A program made the translations under genes and the position numbers. A model generated the notes under the pieces. That model did no database searches and was not told where the DNA came from. It worked only from the letters and a program-made list of their open reading frames with translations. 64,000 bases of DNA from Cohnella pontilimi (GTDB taxonomy: Bacteria > Bacillota > Bacilli > Paenibacillales > Paenibacillaceae). Below are positions 1-10,872 of the stretch, piece after piece. Positions within the stretch are counted from its first letter, which is position 1, and every line of letters begins with the position of its first letter. The stretch spans positions 310,001-374,000 of the forward strand of contig NZ_SUPK01000004.1 in the NCBI RefSeq assembly GCF_005049045.1, read 5' to 3'.

Positions 1-392
1 ACGCCGTAATCCAGCGCCTGCTTCACCGAGTTGACGCCCGGGAAAGCCGGGAGTAGCGCGGGATGGATATTGATCATTCGGCCGTAATACGGCTCCACCA
101 GTACGCGGGTGATGAGCCGCATGTAACCGGCCAGTACGATCAGCTCGATGCCGCGTGCCCGTAACTCGCTCAATATTTCTTGCTCATAGGCCTCGCGATT
201 CGGATATTGTTTCGGTTGAAATAGATACGTATCAATGCCGAGTGATGCTGCCCGTTCCACCACCCGGGCGGACGGTTTATCGCACACCAGCAGCTCGATG
301 GAAGCGGGAATCCCGCCCGCTTGTATGGCGTCCGCAAGCGCCTGAAAATTGCTCCCGCTGCCCGACGCGAAAACGGCAATCTTCAGCGTCAT
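1..392 (-). CDS. purN: phosphoribosylglycinamide formyltransferase PurN (5' part only)
   Basis: PurN transfers a formyl group from 10-formyl-THF to GAR, the third step of purine synthesis, in the cytoplasm. The first 130 codons are in the window and the gene runs off the left edge. The N-terminus has the [13 protein letters not shown] phosphate-binding loop, and [13 protein letters not shown] carries the catalytic Asn and His. The ATG at 392 overlaps the purM stop in an ATGA, so the two are translationally coupled. The catalytic Asp lies beyond the edge. Confidence 0.95.
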   Translation of the reverse strand, partial: MTLKIAVFASGSGSNFQALADAIQAGGIPASIELLVCDKPSARVVERAASLGIDTYLFQPKQYPNREAYEQEILSELRARGIELIVLAGYMRLITRVLVEPYYGRMINIHPALLPAFPGVNSVKQALDYG

Positions 393-1444
393 GGGAGCTC
401 TGCACCCTCGAACGTCACGATCCGGCTGCCGGCTTTCACAGTGCCGAGTACGTACGCCTGCTCGCCGAGCGACCTTGCGTTCTCGACCGCCTTCTCCGCT
501 TGGTCGGCCGGAACGATGAGCACCATGCCGATCCCCATGTTGAAGGTCGTGTACATATCGCGGTCCGTAATATTCCCCTCACGCTGCATGAGGTTGAAGA
601 TCGGGAGCACAGGCCATGCTCCCCGCTTGATATCCACATTCACGTGATCCGGGAGCATGCGCGGGATGTTTTCGATAAAACCGCCGCCGGTAATGTGCGC
701 CATGCCTTTGACTTCCACCGATTCCAGCAGCTTCAGCACCGGTTTCACATAAATCCGCGTCGGCTCTAGCAGCGTCTCGCCGAGTGTCCGGCCTTCGAGC
801 TCCGGCAGTTTGTCCGAAAGCAAATAGCCCTTCTGGTCGAGCAGGAGACGCCGGACGAGGGAAAAACCGTTGGAGTGTACGCCGCTCGAAGCGAGGCCGA
901 TCACCGCATCGCCCGGCACGATCGCCGTACCGTCGATGATTTTCGGCTTGTCCACGATGCCGACCGTAAAGCCGGCGATATCGTACTCGCCGTCCTGGTA
1001 CATGCCCGGCATCTCCGCCGTCTCGCCGCCGATGAGCGCGCAGCCCGCTTGTTCACAGCCGTCCGCGACACCTTTGACGATGGCCTCGATTTTTCCGGGA
1101 ACCAGCTTGCCGCAAGCCAAATAGTCGAGGAAAAACAGCGGCTCCGATCCCGTTACCACCACATCGTTCACACACATGGCGACGGCGTCGATGCCGATCG
1201 TGTCGTGCTTGTCCATGGCAAACGCCAGCTTCAGCTTCGTGCCGACACCGTCGGTTCCGGACACGAGCACGGGCTGTTCATACTTATTTTTGTCGAGCCC
1301 GAAAAGCCCGCCGAACCCGCCGAGCCCGGTTAACACTTCGGGACGGAACGTTTTTTGCACATGCTTCTTCATCCGTTCCACGGCTTCGTTGCCCGCGGCG
1401 ATGTCTACGCCGGCTTGCTTGTATGCTTCGGACACTCCGTTCAC
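389..1444 (-). CDS. purM: phosphoribosylformylglycinamidine cyclo-ligase (AIR synthetase)
   Basis: PurM closes the imidazole ring, turning FGAM into AIR with ATP. The 351-residue length is normal for the family. Recognisable PurM stretches are the Gly-rich N-terminal segment [12 protein letters not shown], the metal/ATP part [14 protein letters not shown], and [11 protein letters not shown] and [15 protein letters not shown]. It lies in the pur operon between purF (21 bp away) and purN (4-bp overlap). The start is preceded by an AAGGAGTG-type site. Confidence 0.97.
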   Translation of the reverse strand: MNGVSEAYKQAGVDIAAGNEAVERMKKHVQKTFRPEVLTGLGGFGGLFGLDKNKYEQPVLVSGTDGVGTKLKLAFAMDKHDTIGIDAVAMCVNDVVVTGSEPLFFLDYLACGKLVPGKIEAIVKGVADGCEQAGCALIGGETAEMPGMYQDGEYDIAGFTVGIVDKPKIIDGTAIVPGDAVIGLASSGVHSNGFSLVRRLLLDQKGYLLSDKLPELEGRTLGETLLEPTRIYVKPVLKLLESVEVKGMAHITGGGFIENIPRMLPDHVNVDIKRGAWPVLPIFNLMQREGNITDRDMYTTFNMGIGMVLIVPADQAEKAVENARSLGEQAYVLGTVKAGSRIVTFEGAELP

Positions 1445-1465
1445 TCCTTATAGGCGGTGTTTAAG

Positions 1466-2923
1466 TCAGTCGCAGCCGCAGCCGATTTTGGCATCTTCGA
1501 AATCAACCTGCGTCGGATAATCGTTGTCGAAGCAGCCAAGACATAAACCGCGGTTCAGCGCGTCTTCGTGGCCGCCGATTGATTCGATCAAGCCCGGCTT
1601 GCTCAGAAAATAAAGCGAATCGGCGTTGATCGCCTCGCGGATTTCCTCGATCGTTTTGCTGGACGCAATGAGATCGCGACGGTCGGGCGTGTCGATGCCG
1701 TAAAAGCAAGGGTTGGCGAATGGCGGAGAGGTAATCCGCACATGCACCTCCAGCGCGCCCGCTTCCCGCAGTAAATTGACGATGCGCCGGCTCGTCGTGC
1801 CCCGCACGATCGAATCGTCGATCATGACCACACGTTTGCCCTCCACTACTTTGCGGACGGCCGAAAGCTTCATTTTCACGCCTTTTTCACGAAGCTCCTG
1901 GGATGGTTGGATGAACGTGCGGCCGGTATATTTATTTTTGATAAGTCCGAGTTCATAAGAGATACCGGTCTGCTCCGCATAACCGATGGCCGCCGAAATG
2001 CTCGAATCCGGCACGCCCGTCACGATGTCCGCGTCGACGAACGCTTCGACGGCGAGCTGCTGCCCCATTCTTTTGCGGGAGGCGTGCAGGTTGATGCCGT
2101 TAATGTCGCTGTCGGGACGCGCGAAATAAATGTATTCCATGGCGCAGACGGCGCGACGCTCAAGCGGCGCGTAACGCTCCTCGTGCAGGCCGTCTTTGTC
2201 CAGCACCAGAATTTCTCCGGGCTGCACATCGCGCAAATAAGAGGCGCCGATCGTTTCGAAAGCGCACGTTTCGGAAGCGAGAATGTAGCCTTCGCCCAGC
2301 CGGCCCAACACGAGAGGCCGAAGCCCGTGCGGGTCGGAAGCGGCAAGCAGGCGATCGTTCGTCATAATGAGAAATGCGAACCCGCCGACCAGCTGCGCGA
2401 ACGCGTCTTTGACCGCTTCGACCAACTCTTTGGGAGAGCGGGCGATCAAGTGGGCGATCACTTCGGTGTCGCTCGTCGTTTGAAAAATGGAGCCTTTCGA
2501 CTCCAGGTCCCGCCGGATCTGCGGTGCGTTCACGATATTGCCGTTCGTCGCCACCGCGAGATCGCCGCCGCGATACTTGAATACGAGGGGCTGCGCATTC
2601 GCCAGCTTGCTTTCGCCGGCCGTCGAATAACGCACATGGCCGATCGATCGGTCGCCCGGCATCGACTCCATATGATCGCGGTCAAACACTTCTTTCACGA
2701 GACCCATGCCGCGGTGATAATGAAAAACGCCGTTATCGGAGGTGCAGATCCCGGCGCTTTCCTCGCCCCGGTGCTGCAGCGCATGCAGGCCGTAGTAGGA
2801 CAGGGTGGCGGCGTCGGGATGACCGAACACCCCGAATACTCCGCACTCTTCCTTCAGCTTATCGAAAATATCGTCTTTCCCGTTGCCTTCGTTATAGTAA
2901 TCCCCGGTCCATAGGCGCCGCAT
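1466..2923 (-). CDS. purF: amidophosphoribosyltransferase PurF
   Basis: PurF makes phosphoribosylamine from PRPP and glutamine and is the committed step of the pathway. The start chosen is the ATG at 2923, behind GGAGGG; the frame stays open upstream, but that part overlaps the end of purL and looks non-coding. The protein has 485 residues. Residues 1-26 are a propeptide, then Cys27 in EECGVFGVFG is the N-terminal nucleophile of the class II glutamine amidotransferase domain. The PRPP loop VVMIDDSIVRGTTSRR is in the C-terminal half. Cysteines near the C-terminus (GCGCD) resemble the Fe-S cluster ligands of Bacillus PurF. It lies 40 bp after purL. Confidence 0.96.
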   Translation of the reverse strand: MRRLWTGDYYNEGNGKDDIFDKLKEECGVFGVFGHPDAATLSYYGLHALQHRGEESAGICTSDNGVFHYHRGMGLVKEVFDRDHMESMPGDRSIGHVRYSTAGESKLANAQPLVFKYRGGDLAVATNGNIVNAPQIRRDLESKGSIFQTTSDTEVIAHLIARSPKELVEAVKDAFAQLVGGFAFLIMTNDRLLAASDPHGLRPLVLGRLGEGYILASETCAFETIGASYLRDVQPGEILVLDKDGLHEERYAPLERRAVCAMEYIYFARPDSDINGINLHASRKRMGQQLAVEAFVDADIVTGVPDSSISAAIGYAEQTGISYELGLIKNKYTGRTFIQPSQELREKGVKMKLSAVRKVVEGKRVVMIDDSIVRGTTSRRIVNLLREAGALEVHVRITSPPFANPCFYGIDTPDRRDLIASSKTIEEIREAINADSLYFLSKPGLIESIGGHEDALNRGLCLGCFDNDYPTQVDFEDAKIGCGCD

Positions 2924-2963
2924 GGTTGTCCCTCCGATCTGTTCTTGCTGGTTGGTCTTGCGG

Positions 2964-5207
2964 TCAGTCCATTCGGGATGGAATCGCGGTTTGCCATACT
3001 TCGCGCAGTTCCGCAACGGAGGCATCAATCACGGTATGAGCTGCCACTTCGATCGTGAGCCGGTCTCCGCCGACCTTGCCTAACCGCTGAACCGGCACGC
3101 CTTGTTCCGACAAGAGAAGGGCGAGCTCGTCAGCATGCTCCGGTTTCACGGACAGCAAAATCCGCGATTGCGACTCGCTGAACAGCGCAAGATCCGGACG
3201 AAGGTTCGGCGTCCACTCCACTTGCGCGCCTAGCCCCCGCTCAAAACAAGCTTCCGCGAGCGCCGCCGCCAGGCCGCCTTCGGATAAGTCATGCGCCGAA
3301 GCGATGAGCCCGCGCTGGATCGCGCCCAGCACCGCCTGCTGAACTCGGCGTTCGGTTGCCAGATCGAGCTCCGGCGGCCGTCCTTCCGTCACACCGAATA
3401 GCGCATATTGAAATTCGCTTCCGCCGATTTCCGCTTTCGTATCGCCAAGCAGGAAAATGACGTCGCCTTCCTCTTGGAAAGCTTGGGTCGTAATATGATC
3501 CAGATCGTGCACGAGACCGACCATGCCGACGACCGGCGTCGGATAGATCGCACCTTGGGCACTCTCGTTATAGAGCGAAACGTTGCCGCCGATAACCGGC
3601 GTCTCGAGCTGCCGGCAAGCTTCCGCCATGCCGTCAACCGCTTTCTCCATTTGCCAAAAGACTTCAGGCTTCTCCGGGCTGCCGAAATTGAGGTTGTCCG
3701 TAATGGCCAGAGGTTCGCCGCCGGAGCACACGATATTGCGCGCCGCTTCCGCCACGGCGATCCGCCCGCCGACTTCCGGATCCAAATATACATAACGGGC
3801 GTTGCAGTCCGTCGTCATCGCCAGCGCTTTGCGCGTGCCGCGAATCGTCACGACCGCCGCGTCCGAACCCGGCACAACCGCCGTCGAAGTACGGACTTGG
3901 TAGTCGTACTGGCTGTACACCCACTCCTTGCTCGCAAGCGAGGGGGAACCGAGCACTTTTTTCAAAGCATCCGTCAAATCCAGCACTTGTTCATAGGAAT
4001 TCGTTTCGATGGAGCCGTTTTTCAAGTAATAGTCCGGCACTTTGGAAGGCTTTTGATATACCGGGCAGTCGTCCACGAGCGCCTTCACCGGCATGTCCGC
4101 GACCTGCTCCCCTTTATGGAACAACCGAAGACGTCCATCGTCGGTCACTTTGCCGACCTTGGCGCAATGCAGACCCCAGCGCTCGAAAATGGCTTTCGCC
4201 TGCGCCTCGTGCTGCGGCTCGGTGACGAACAGCATGCGTTCCTGCGATTCGGAAAGCATCATTTCGTAAGCAGTCATGCCTTCTTCGCGCTGCGGCACCT
4301 CGTCGAGGTACAACTCCATGCCGTTGCCGGCTTTGCTTGCCATTTCGGCGCTGGAGCACGTCAGGCCCGCCGCGCCCATGTCCTGGATGCCGAGCACGAT
4401 GCCGGAATCGATCAACTCCAGCGTAGCTTCCATGACGAGCTTCTCCATGAACGGATCGCCGACTTGCACAGCCGAACGCTTCGCTTCGGATTCCGCGGTG
4501 AGGTCCTCGGATGCGAAGGTCGCCCCGTGAATCCCGTCGCGGCCCGTTGCCGGACCCACATAAAATACCGGGTTGCCGACACCTTTGGCGACGCCGCGCT
4601 GGATTTTGTCGTGGTCGATGAGGCCTACGCACATGGCGTTCACGAGCGGATTGCCCTCGTAAGCTTCATCGAACATGACCTCTCCCGCCACCGTGGGAAT
4701 GCCGATGCAGTTGCCGTATCCGGCGATGCCGCTCACGACATGAGAGAACAAATAGCGCACGCGCTCGCTGTCAAGTTTTCCGAACCGCAGCGAATTCAGC
4801 AAAGCCACCGGGCGTGCTCCCATCGAGAAAATATCGCGGATGATCCCGCCAACTCCGGTTGCGGCACCTTGATACGGCTCTACCGCGGACGGATGGTTGT
4901 GCGATTCGATTTTGAACACGACGGCCTGGTTGTCGCCGATGTCGACGATTCCCGCTCCTTCGCCGGGTCCCATCAGGACGCGCGGGCCGGTAGTCGGAAA
5001 CCTGCGCAGCAGCGGCTTGGAGTTTTTGTAGGCGCAGTGCTCCGACCACATGACGCTGAACACGCCAATCTCGGTGTAGTTCGGCTTGCGGCCGAGAAAA
5101 TCGCAAATGAGCGCATATTCGCTGTCGGACACGCCGAATTGCTTGTAAATTTTCTGATCCGCGATTTGTTCAACAGTCGGTTCTTTAGCGGCCAATTGCT
5201 GCGCCAT
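2964..5207 (-). CDS. purL: phosphoribosylformylglycinamidine synthase, small-type large subunit PurL
   Basis: PurL is the ATP-dependent synthetase half of FGAM synthase, converting FGAR to FGAM with ammonia from PurQ and PurS as bridging subunit. At 747 residues it is the Gram-positive small form that needs both partners, in contrast to the single fused chain of proteobacteria. Visible motifs include [15 protein letters not shown] near the N-terminus, [21 protein letters not shown] and [16 protein letters not shown]. The purS-purQ-purL order with 6- and 12-bp gaps supports a three-protein complex. AGGAGGG precedes the ATG. Confidence 0.97.
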   Translation of the reverse strand: MAQQLAAKEPTVEQIADQKIYKQFGVSDSEYALICDFLGRKPNYTEIGVFSVMWSEHCAYKNSKPLLRRFPTTGPRVLMGPGEGAGIVDIGDNQAVVFKIESHNHPSAVEPYQGAATGVGGIIRDIFSMGARPVALLNSLRFGKLDSERVRYLFSHVVSGIAGYGNCIGIPTVAGEVMFDEAYEGNPLVNAMCVGLIDHDKIQRGVAKGVGNPVFYVGPATGRDGIHGATFASEDLTAESEAKRSAVQVGDPFMEKLVMEATLELIDSGIVLGIQDMGAAGLTCSSAEMASKAGNGMELYLDEVPQREEGMTAYEMMLSESQERMLFVTEPQHEAQAKAIFERWGLHCAKVGKVTDDGRLRLFHKGEQVADMPVKALVDDCPVYQKPSKVPDYYLKNGSIETNSYEQVLDLTDALKKVLGSPSLASKEWVYSQYDYQVRTSTAVVPGSDAAVVTIRGTRKALAMTTDCNARYVYLDPEVGGRIAVAEAARNIVCSGGEPLAITDNLNFGSPEKPEVFWQMEKAVDGMAEACRQLETPVIGGNVSLYNESAQGAIYPTPVVGMVGLVHDLDHITTQAFQEEGDVIFLLGDTKAEIGGSEFQYALFGVTEGRPPELDLATERRVQQAVLGAIQRGLIASAHDLSEGGLAAALAEACFERGLGAQVEWTPNLRPDLALFSESQSRILLSVKPEHADELALLLSEQGVPVQRLGKVGGDRLTIEVAAHTVIDASVAELREVWQTAIPSRMD

Positions 5208-5219
5208 TGGATTCCCTCC

Positions 5220-5927
5220 TTAGTGGGCTCGAGCGCCGTTAACGGCGCTGGGTTCGACCCGCGATAAAAAAACGTTGAGTACTGAGGTGAACATGCGTGC
5301 GCCGTCGCTCGAACCGAGCAGCTCGCTGACCGCGCGCTCCGGATGCGGCATCATACCGACGACGTTGCCGCGTTCGTTGCACACACCCGCGATGTTGTCG
5401 ACGGAACCGTTCGGGTTATCGCCCTGGTATCGGAAAACGACCTGATTGTTCGTTTTTAAACGCGCAAGCGTCTCTGCATCGCAAACATAGTTGCCTTCCC
5501 CATGTGCGATCGGAATGCGAATCGTCTCTCCCGGCGCGTATGCGTTGGTAAACGGGGTTATGTTGTTCTCCACCTTGAGATCCACCGGATGACAGCGGAA
5601 TTTCAAGCTGTTGTTGCGAATAAGTGCTCCGGGAAGCAAGCCCGCTTCCGTGAGTATCTGAAATCCGTTGCAAACGCCCAACACGAACTTCCCGGCCTCG
5701 GCCGCTTTCTTGAGCTCCGCCATCACAGGCGCAAAACGCGCAATGGCGCCGCAACGCAGATAGTCTCCGTACGAAAACCCGCCGGGTACGAGAATGACGT
5801 CATAAGATGAAAGATCGGTTGCCGTATGCCAGACATACTCGACCGGCTCGCCCACCGTATCTTCCACCGCTTTGAACATATCGATGTCGCAATTGGAGCC
5901 CGGGAATACAAGCACCGCGAAATTCAT
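5220..5927 (-). CDS. purQ: phosphoribosylformylglycinamidine synthase glutaminase subunit PurQ
   Basis: PurQ hydrolyses glutamine and channels ammonia to PurL. It is a class I (triad) glutamine amidotransferase. The nucleophile Cys is in [10 protein letters not shown], and the His/Glu pair is in MPHPERAV near the C-terminus. The 235 residues match the family. It begins 6 bp after the purS stop. Confidence 0.97.
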   Translation of the reverse strand: MNFAVLVFPGSNCDIDMFKAVEDTVGEPVEYVWHTATDLSSYDVILVPGGFSYGDYLRCGAIARFAPVMAELKKAAEAGKFVLGVCNGFQILTEAGLLPGALIRNNSLKFRCHPVDLKVENNITPFTNAYAPGETIRIPIAHGEGNYVCDAETLARLKTNNQVVFRYQGDNPNGSVDNIAGVCNERGNVVGMMPHPERAVSELLGSSDGARMFTSVLNVFLSRVEPSAVNGARAH

Positions 5928-5933
5928 GGCGAA

Positions 5934-6176
5934 TCAGCCCTCCAGTTCGAATCGGTAATCTTCGACGACGGTGTTCGCCAGCAATTTCTCGCACATCTCC
6001 TTCAGCTGCCGCTCCGCTTGCCCTCGGTCAGCCGTGTCCAACTCGACTTCCATGAACTTGCCAATACGCACCTTGGCAACTTCGCCGAAGCCGAGCGAGT
6101 GCAGCGCTCCCTGCACCGCGTTCCCCTGCGGGTCCAACACATTTTCCTTGATCGTCACATATACCTTGGCTTTCAT
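5934..6176 (-). CDS. purS: phosphoribosylformylglycinamidine synthase subunit PurS
   Basis: PurS is the small bridging subunit (80 residues) that joins PurQ to PurL. The sequence begins MKAKVYVTIKENVLDPQGNA, typical of the family, and continues with ALHSLGFGEVAKVRIGK. A GAGGAGG site lies just upstream of the ATG. Unlike the tightly packed genes downstream, it is separated from purC by 508 bp filled with short repeats. Confidence 0.97.
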   Translation of the reverse strand: MKAKVYVTIKENVLDPQGNAVQGALHSLGFGEVAKVRIGKFMEVELDTADRGQAERQLKEMCEKLLANTVVEDYRFELEG

Positions 6177-6217
6177 CGCTTGTCCTCCTCGTATCGGCTC
6201 TTCCGGCTCGCAACTGC

Positions 6218-6438
6218 CTATCCCTTCGGCTCAGAAGGTGTATTCTCGGGTGACTGCACTTTCCATGCTATCCCCTCGACTCAGAAGAAGCATTTCACCG
6301 CCAGCTAGACTTTCCAGGCTATCCCCTCGATTCAGAAGTAGCATCCACCGCTAACTAGACTTTCCATGCTATCCCCTCGACTCAGAAGAAGCATTCACCG
6401 CTAAACTAGACTTTCCATGCTATCCCTTCGACTCAGAA
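6218..6438. repeat. left arm of 19-bp motif array (five forward copies)
   Basis: Five copies of CTATCCCNTCGACTCAGAA start at 6218, 6268, 6319, 6369 and 6420, so the period is 50-51 bp. The segments between copies are also related (CTAGACTTTCCATG before the motif and GAAGCATTCACCGC after it), which makes this a degenerate tandem array rather than CRISPR. A truncated copy follows at about 6468. The array fills the start of the purS-purC gap. Confidence 0.85.
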
Positions 6439-6537
6439 TGTACACTCCGGCGAGTACACTTAGCCGCCTATCCCTCAATGCTGCTTTTTCCCGTTTGCGT
6501 TTCTCACACTCAACCAGGAAGAACCGCCACACGCGAA

Positions 6538-6666
6538 TTCTGAGTCAATGGGATAACATGGGTTTGCTGAAAATCGGGACACCATTCTGTCATTCTGAGT
6601 CGACGGGATACCTTGGGTTTGTTCAAAAATCAGGACACCAATCCGCCATTCTGAGTCAACGGGATA
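6538..6666. repeat. right arm of 19-bp motif array (three inverted copies)
   Basis: Three copies of the same motif in opposite orientation (TTCTGAGTCRAYGGGATA) start at 6538, 6593 and 6649, with a period of 55-56 bp. Each is followed by a related GGGTTTG-TCAAAAA segment, and the last ends 18 bp before the purC stop codon. Because the arms are inverted, a pur transcript crossing this gap could fold back on itself. Confidence 0.85.
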
Positions 6667-6684
6667 CCTGGGTTTGCTCAAAAA

Positions 6685-7575
6685 CTACTTCTCCGTCAGA
6701 AGACGGTAGATTTCCCGGTAGCGAGAAGACGTGTCGGCGACGACGGAATCGGGCAGACGAGGAGGAGGGCTGTTTTGGTCCCAGTCGGATTCCGCGAGAA
6801 AACGGCGCACCGGCTCCTTGTCCATACTGTCGATCTCCATGTCGAGGCCGTATTTTTCTTCCGCCCAAAAACGGGAGGAATCCGGCGTAAACAGTTCATC
6901 TATTAAAATGATGTTTTCTCCGATAAGTCCGAACTCGAATTTGCAATCCGCCAGAATGATGCCCTTCTCTGCACAGCTGCGGCGGCCAAATTCATAGAGC
7001 CGCAAGCTTCGCTCGCGCAGCTCCTCCGCCAAGCCGGGTCCGATGCGGCGCGCCATCTCCTCGAAGGGAATGTCTTCGTCGTGTCCGACGTCGTTTTTGC
7101 CGGCGGGGGTGAAGATCGGCTGTGCCAGTTGTTCATTTTTGCGCAGCCCCGACGGAAGAGAGATGCCGTTGACCGTACCCGTCGCCCGATACTGCCGCCA
7201 CCCGCCGCCCGTGATATAACCACGTACCACGCACTCGATGTCGATCCGTTTGGCTTTGCGTGTGACCATGATGCGGCCCGTCAGTTTTTCCGGCTCCTTC
7301 ACCAGATCCCCCAGCCGGTTCACGTCGGTATGCACAACGTGGTTCGGCTGCAGTTCCGCACTGTGCTGAAACCAGAACGCGCTAAGCCCGTTCAGCACCC
7401 GTCCTTTGTCCGGCACCGGCGGATCCAGCACATGATCGAACGCCGAGATGCGGTCGGTCACGACAATCAGCAGATGTTCGCCAAGGTCGTATAACTCCCG
7501 CACCTTGCCTTTGTGGAGCAGCGGAGCACGAACCATTCCTTCCGCGGTGGACAAAGCTCCCGTTTGCGTCGCCAT
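6685..7575 (-). CDS. purC: phosphoribosylaminoimidazole-succinocarboxamide synthase (SAICAR synthetase)
   Basis: PurC joins CAIR to aspartate with ATP to give SAICAR. The 296-residue length is that of the longer SAICAR synthetase type, not the roughly 240-residue Bacillus subtilis form. Family motifs visible are HKGKVRELYDLGEHLLIVVTD, the nearby RISAFDHVL, IECVVRGYITGGGW and DCKFEFG. It starts 21 bp after purB. Downstream, the operon is interrupted by the repeat arrays before purS. Confidence 0.96.
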   Translation of the reverse strand: MATQTGALSTAEGMVRAPLLHKGKVRELYDLGEHLLIVVTDRISAFDHVLDPPVPDKGRVLNGLSAFWFQHSAELQPNHVVHTDVNRLGDLVKEPEKLTGRIMVTRKAKRIDIECVVRGYITGGGWRQYRATGTVNGISLPSGLRKNEQLAQPIFTPAGKNDVGHDEDIPFEEMARRIGPGLAEELRERSLRLYEFGRRSCAEKGIILADCKFEFGLIGENIILIDELFTPDSSRFWAEEKYGLDMEIDSMDKEPVRRFLAESDWDQNSPPPRLPDSVVADTSSRYREIYRLLTEK

Positions 7576-7596
7576 CTGGCAGCCTCCTTGCTCCTG

Positions 7597-8892
7597 TTAT
7601 TTCAGGCCAAGCCTTTCAAAAATGGTGTCGACATGCTTCAAATGCCAAGAAGGATCAAAGCAGTCGGCGATTTCTTCGGCGCTCAGCACGCGCGTAATCT
7701 CGTCTGTCGCCTCCACGATTTGACGGAAATCCCTCTGTTCTTCCCAAGCCTGCATGGCGCGGGGCTGCACGGTGTCATAGGCTTGTTCGCGGCTGAAGCC
7801 TTTGTCGATCAGCTTCGTCATGACACGGCCGGAAAAAGGTACGTTGTACGTGCTGCGCATATTGCGCTTCATGTTTTCCGGGAACACCGTCAAGTTTTTC
7901 ACAATGTTGCCGAAACGGTTCAGCATATAGTTCAGGAGCATCGTGGCGTCCGGCAAAATAATGCGCTCCACCGAGGAGTGAGAAATATCCCGTTCGTGCC
8001 ACAGCGTGACGTTTTCATATGCCGAGATCATGTGCCCGCGGATGACGCGCGCAAGGCCGCTCATGTTCTCGCAGCCAATGGGGTTGCGCTTGTGCGGCAT
8101 GGCGGAGGAGCCTTTTTGCCCTTTGGCGAACGGCTCCTCGACTTCGCGGAACTCGCTTTTCTGCAGGCCGCGAATTTCGGTCGCGAACTTGTCGATCGAG
8201 GTGGCGATCAGCGCCAGTGTCGCCATATATTCCGCGTGCCGGTCGCGTTGCAGCGTCTGTGTGGAGATCGGAGCAGCCGTAAGTCCGAGTTTGCGGCACA
8301 CGAATTGCTCCACGAACGGGTCTATATTCGCATAGGTTCCGACCGCACCGGACATTTTGCCGAATTGCACGCCGTCCGCCGCACGCTCGAACCGCTCCAA
8401 ATTCCGCTTCATTTCCTCGTGCCACAGCGCCAGCTTCAGACCGAAAGTCGTCGGCTCGGCATGCACGCCGTGGGTGCGGCCCATCATTTGCGTGTCTTTG
8501 TATTGAATCGCTTGCTCCCGCAAAATGGCAATGAAGTTTCGAAGGTCCTTCTTCAAAATCTCATTGGCCTGCAGCAGCAAATATCCGAGCGCGGTGTCCA
8601 CGACATCCGTCGAGGTTAATCCGTAATGCACCCATTTGCGCTCAGGTCCGAGACTCTCGGAGACGGCGCGCGTAAACGCGATCACATCGTGACGGGTCTC
8701 TTGTTCGATCTCGTAAATCCGGTCGATGTCGAACTTGGCGTTATTGCGCAGCTCCGCGACGTCTTCCTTCGGAATATGGCCCAGCTCCGCCCAGGCTTCG
8801 CAGGCGCACAGCTCGACTTCCAGCCAGGCTTGAAACTTGTTTCGCTCCGTCCAGATGGTACGCATCTCGGGGCGGCTGTATCGTTCGATCAT
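7597..8892 (-). CDS. purB: adenylosuccinate lyase
   Basis: PurB cleaves SAICAR to AICAR and adenylosuccinate to AMP. The ATG at 8892 ([10 protein letters not shown]) is chosen because it has a GGAGGG site and matches family N-termini; 13 further upstream codons are open but overlap purK. The 431-residue protein carries the fumarase/aspartase signature [11 protein letters not shown] near the middle and the catalytic His in [15 protein letters not shown]. It starts 5 bp after the purK stop. Confidence 0.97.
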   Translation of the reverse strand: MIERYSRPEMRTIWTERNKFQAWLEVELCACEAWAELGHIPKEDVAELRNNAKFDIDRIYEIEQETRHDVIAFTRAVSESLGPERKWVHYGLTSTDVVDTALGYLLLQANEILKKDLRNFIAILREQAIQYKDTQMMGRTHGVHAEPTTFGLKLALWHEEMKRNLERFERAADGVQFGKMSGAVGTYANIDPFVEQFVCRKLGLTAAPISTQTLQRDRHAEYMATLALIATSIDKFATEIRGLQKSEFREVEEPFAKGQKGSSAMPHKRNPIGCENMSGLARVIRGHMISAYENVTLWHERDISHSSVERIILPDATMLLNYMLNRFGNIVKNLTVFPENMKRNMRSTYNVPFSGRVMTKLIDKGFSREQAYDTVQPRAMQAWEEQRDFRQIVEATDEITRVLSAEEIADCFDPSWHLKHVDTIFERLGLK

Positions 8893-8897
8893 AACTG

Positions 8898-10055
8898 TCA
8901 AACCCTCCAAATTTCGCTTTGGGCGATCCACGCCAGCGCCGTTTCGGTGTCGGGCGCCAGCACGTTGATATGGCCCATTTTGCGTCCGGTCTTCACTTCT
9001 GATTTGCCGTACAGGTGAACCTTCGGTTCAACTCCGAGCTTGCGCGCTGGTTCATCCCCTGAAACTATGCAGCGCATGAGCGGCTCTATATGCTCACCGA
9101 GCACATTCACCATCACCACAGGCGTCATGAGCGACGTATCGCCAAGCGGCAAATCACAGATAGCGCGCACATGCTGCTCGAATTGCGAAGTCCGGCAAGC
9201 TTCCATTGTATAATGGCCCGAATTGTGCGGCCTCGGCGCCAGCTCGTTGACGTAAAGCGTTCCGTCCTGCGCCACGAACATCTCTACCGCAATTAACCCG
9301 ACGACTCCGAGCGTCTCCGCAATGGAAACCGCCAATTTTTCAGCCTCCTCCTTCACCTCATCGGAGATTCGAGCAGGAGCGATCGATAAGTGCAAAATAT
9401 TATGAACGTGTATATTCTCAGCAGGCGGAAATACGGCGATTTCACCGGACGGCCGCCTTGCCGCGATAACCGATATTTCTTTTTCGAACCGGATAAACTT
9501 CTCCAGCACCAGCCCGGTTCCAGCTGCCGAAGCCTGCTCCCAGGCCGGGCCGATGTCGGCTTCCTCCCGAAGCACCCACTGTCCCTTGCCGTCGTAGCCG
9601 CCGGTTACCGTCTTCAGTATCGCCGGCAGCCCAAGCTGGGCCGCGGCTTCGCGAAGGTCCGTCTCGCTTGTGATCTCCGCGTATGGAGCGACTCGCGCTC
9701 CCGCGGCTTCCACGGCCCGTTTCTCCCGAAGCCGGTGCTGCGTCGTATACAAAAGCCTGCTGCCTTGCGGCACATAAGATTCGGCTTCCAGCATCGCCGC
9801 CACTTCCGCATCGACGTTCTCGAATTCGTACGTGATGACGTCGGACCGGCTTGCAAGCTCACGGGCCGCGTCCCGGTCGCCATAACCGGCGACGATTTGC
9901 TGGGCCGTCTGCCCGCAAGGCGATTCCGGCGTCGGATCCAACGTCACGAACTTGTATCCGAGCCGATTGCCGGCATGCGCCATCATCCGGCCCAGCTGCC
10001 CGCCGCCGAGGATGCCGATCGTGGCGCCCGGCGGAATTGTCCGAGAGAGCGTCAT
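8898..10055 (-). CDS. purK: N5-carboxyaminoimidazole ribonucleotide synthase PurK
   Basis: PurK carboxylates AIR to N5-CAIR using ATP and bicarbonate. It is an ATP-grasp protein of 385 residues. [15 protein letters not shown] is the N-terminal nucleotide-binding turn, [16 protein letters not shown] lies in the ATP-grasp core, and [14 protein letters not shown] is the metal/phosphate site. The ATG overlaps the purE stop by 4 bp (ATGA). Confidence 0.97.
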   Translation of the reverse strand: MTLSRTIPPGATIGILGGGQLGRMMAHAGNRLGYKFVTLDPTPESPCGQTAQQIVAGYGDRDAARELASRSDVITYEFENVDAEVAAMLEAESYVPQGSRLLYTTQHRLREKRAVEAAGARVAPYAEITSETDLREAAAQLGLPAILKTVTGGYDGKGQWVLREEADIGPAWEQASAAGTGLVLEKFIRFEKEISVIAARRPSGEIAVFPPAENIHVHNILHLSIAPARISDEVKEEAEKLAVSIAETLGVVGLIAVEMFVAQDGTLYVNELAPRPHNSGHYTMEACRTSQFEQHVRAICDLPLGDTSLMTPVVMVNVLGEHIEPLMRCIVSGDEPARKLGVEPKVHLYGKSEVKTGRKMGHINVLAPDTETALAWIAQSEIWRV

Positions 10056-10537
10056 GTCAGCTCACCGCTCTCCAGCACTTCCTTCGTGATACGCTCCCGC
10101 CGGGCGGCAACGGCGGCGCGCACCCGTTCGTCGTAGGCGCCGATCAGCTGCGCCGCCAGCAGTCCGGCGTTCGCTGCGCCCGCTTGTCCGATCGCGACGG
10201 TGGCGACCGGGATACCCGCGGGCATCTGCACGATGGAGAGCAGCGAGTCGAGTCCGTTCAACGCTTTCGACTGAACGGGGACTCCGATGACGGGCAATAC
10301 GGTTTTGGCCGCCACCATTCCCGGCAAATGTGCCGCGCCTCCGGCTCCCGCCACGATGACCTTCAGCCCGCGGGCAACGGCCGTTTCCGCATATTCGAAC
10401 ATCAAGTCCGGCGTGCGATGAGCCGAAATGACTTTTTTCTCATAAGGAATGTTCAACTCGTCCAACACTCCGCATGTGTGCCGCATTGTGTCCCAATCGG
10501 ACTTGCTCCCCATAATCACACCGACCAGCGCCGCCAT
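10052..10537 (-). CDS. purE: N5-carboxyaminoimidazole ribonucleotide mutase PurE
   Basis: PurE converts N5-CAIR to CAIR. The ATG at 10537 is chosen because of its GGGGAGG site and the canonical start [17 protein letters not shown]. The open frame further upstream runs into the attenuator and is not coding. The 161-residue protein has GSKSD and SAHRTPD, the class I PurE motifs with the catalytic His. It is the first gene of the pur operon, behind the riboswitch and terminator. Confidence 0.97.
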   Translation of the reverse strand: MAALVGVIMGSKSDWDTMRHTCGVLDELNIPYEKKVISAHRTPDLMFEYAETAVARGLKVIVAGAGGAAHLPGMVAAKTVLPVIGVPVQSKALNGLDSLLSIVQMPAGIPVATVAIGQAGAANAGLLAAQLIGAYDERVRAAVAARRERITKEVLESGELT

Positions 10538-10582
10538 GTCGCATCCTCCCCGCAACCGATCCCGTCCATTCATTTTTCCATT

Positions 10583-10624
10583 AAAAAAGGCCGACGGGTA
10601 TATAGTAAGCTTACCCCATCGGCC
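10583..10624 (-). terminator. pur operon attenuator (riboswitch expression platform)
   Basis: On the minus strand GGCCGATGGGGTA pairs with TACCCGTCGGCC and is followed by six T. It lies between the purine riboswitch and the purE ribosome site, where ligand binding would favour termination. Confidence 0.9.
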
Positions 10625-10738
10625 GTGCAGTTCTCCATTACTGGCAAAACCCGCCAAGCGGCAAAATAGACAGCCCGTCCGTATCCGCCCCCAACGGCAA
10701 GAAACGGCGAGTATCTGAGCATGCTTGGAACAAGTCGC

Positions 10739-10803
10739 CGCGTAGTCCGGAAATTACGGTTTCCGGGTAGAGACGTTCGGGCCGATTCCCGAGTTTATAC
10801 GCG
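10739..10803 (-). promoter_or_regulatory. purine (guanine-class) riboswitch, pur operon
   Basis: The minus strand holds the conserved three-way junction: P1 CGCGTA/TACGCG (10798-10803 with 10739-10744), GTATAA, the J2/3 core GTCTCTACC, the loop CCGTAA, and GGACTACG closing P1. The specificity position is C in ACT, the guanine/hypoxanthine type; adenine types have U. The attenuator follows downstream. Confidence 0.95.
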
Positions 10804-10838
10804 TGCGTCGACAGCAAAGGCGCTGTCTAACGCCTTTA

Positions 10839-10867
10839 AGTCTACTCCAACGGACCCCTGATGTCAA
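10839..10867 (-). promoter_or_regulatory. sigma-A promoter of the pur operon
   Basis: The minus strand has TTGACA (10862-10867), a 17-bp spacer and TAGACT (10839-10844). Transcription would begin about 30 bp before riboswitch stem P1. Confidence 0.85.
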
Positions 10868-10872
10868 ACCAA

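Noticed and set aside
3408..5267. Long plus-strand frame (619 codons) across purL and purQ
   Set aside because: It is a mirror of the purL/purQ coding strand in GC-rich DNA; it is His/Arg-rich without a domain, while purL and purQ are certain.
6218..6666. Regular 50-56 bp repeats that look like a CRISPR array
   Set aside because: The intervals are related to each other, the orientation flips in the middle, the unit is 19 bp, and no cas gene is nearby.
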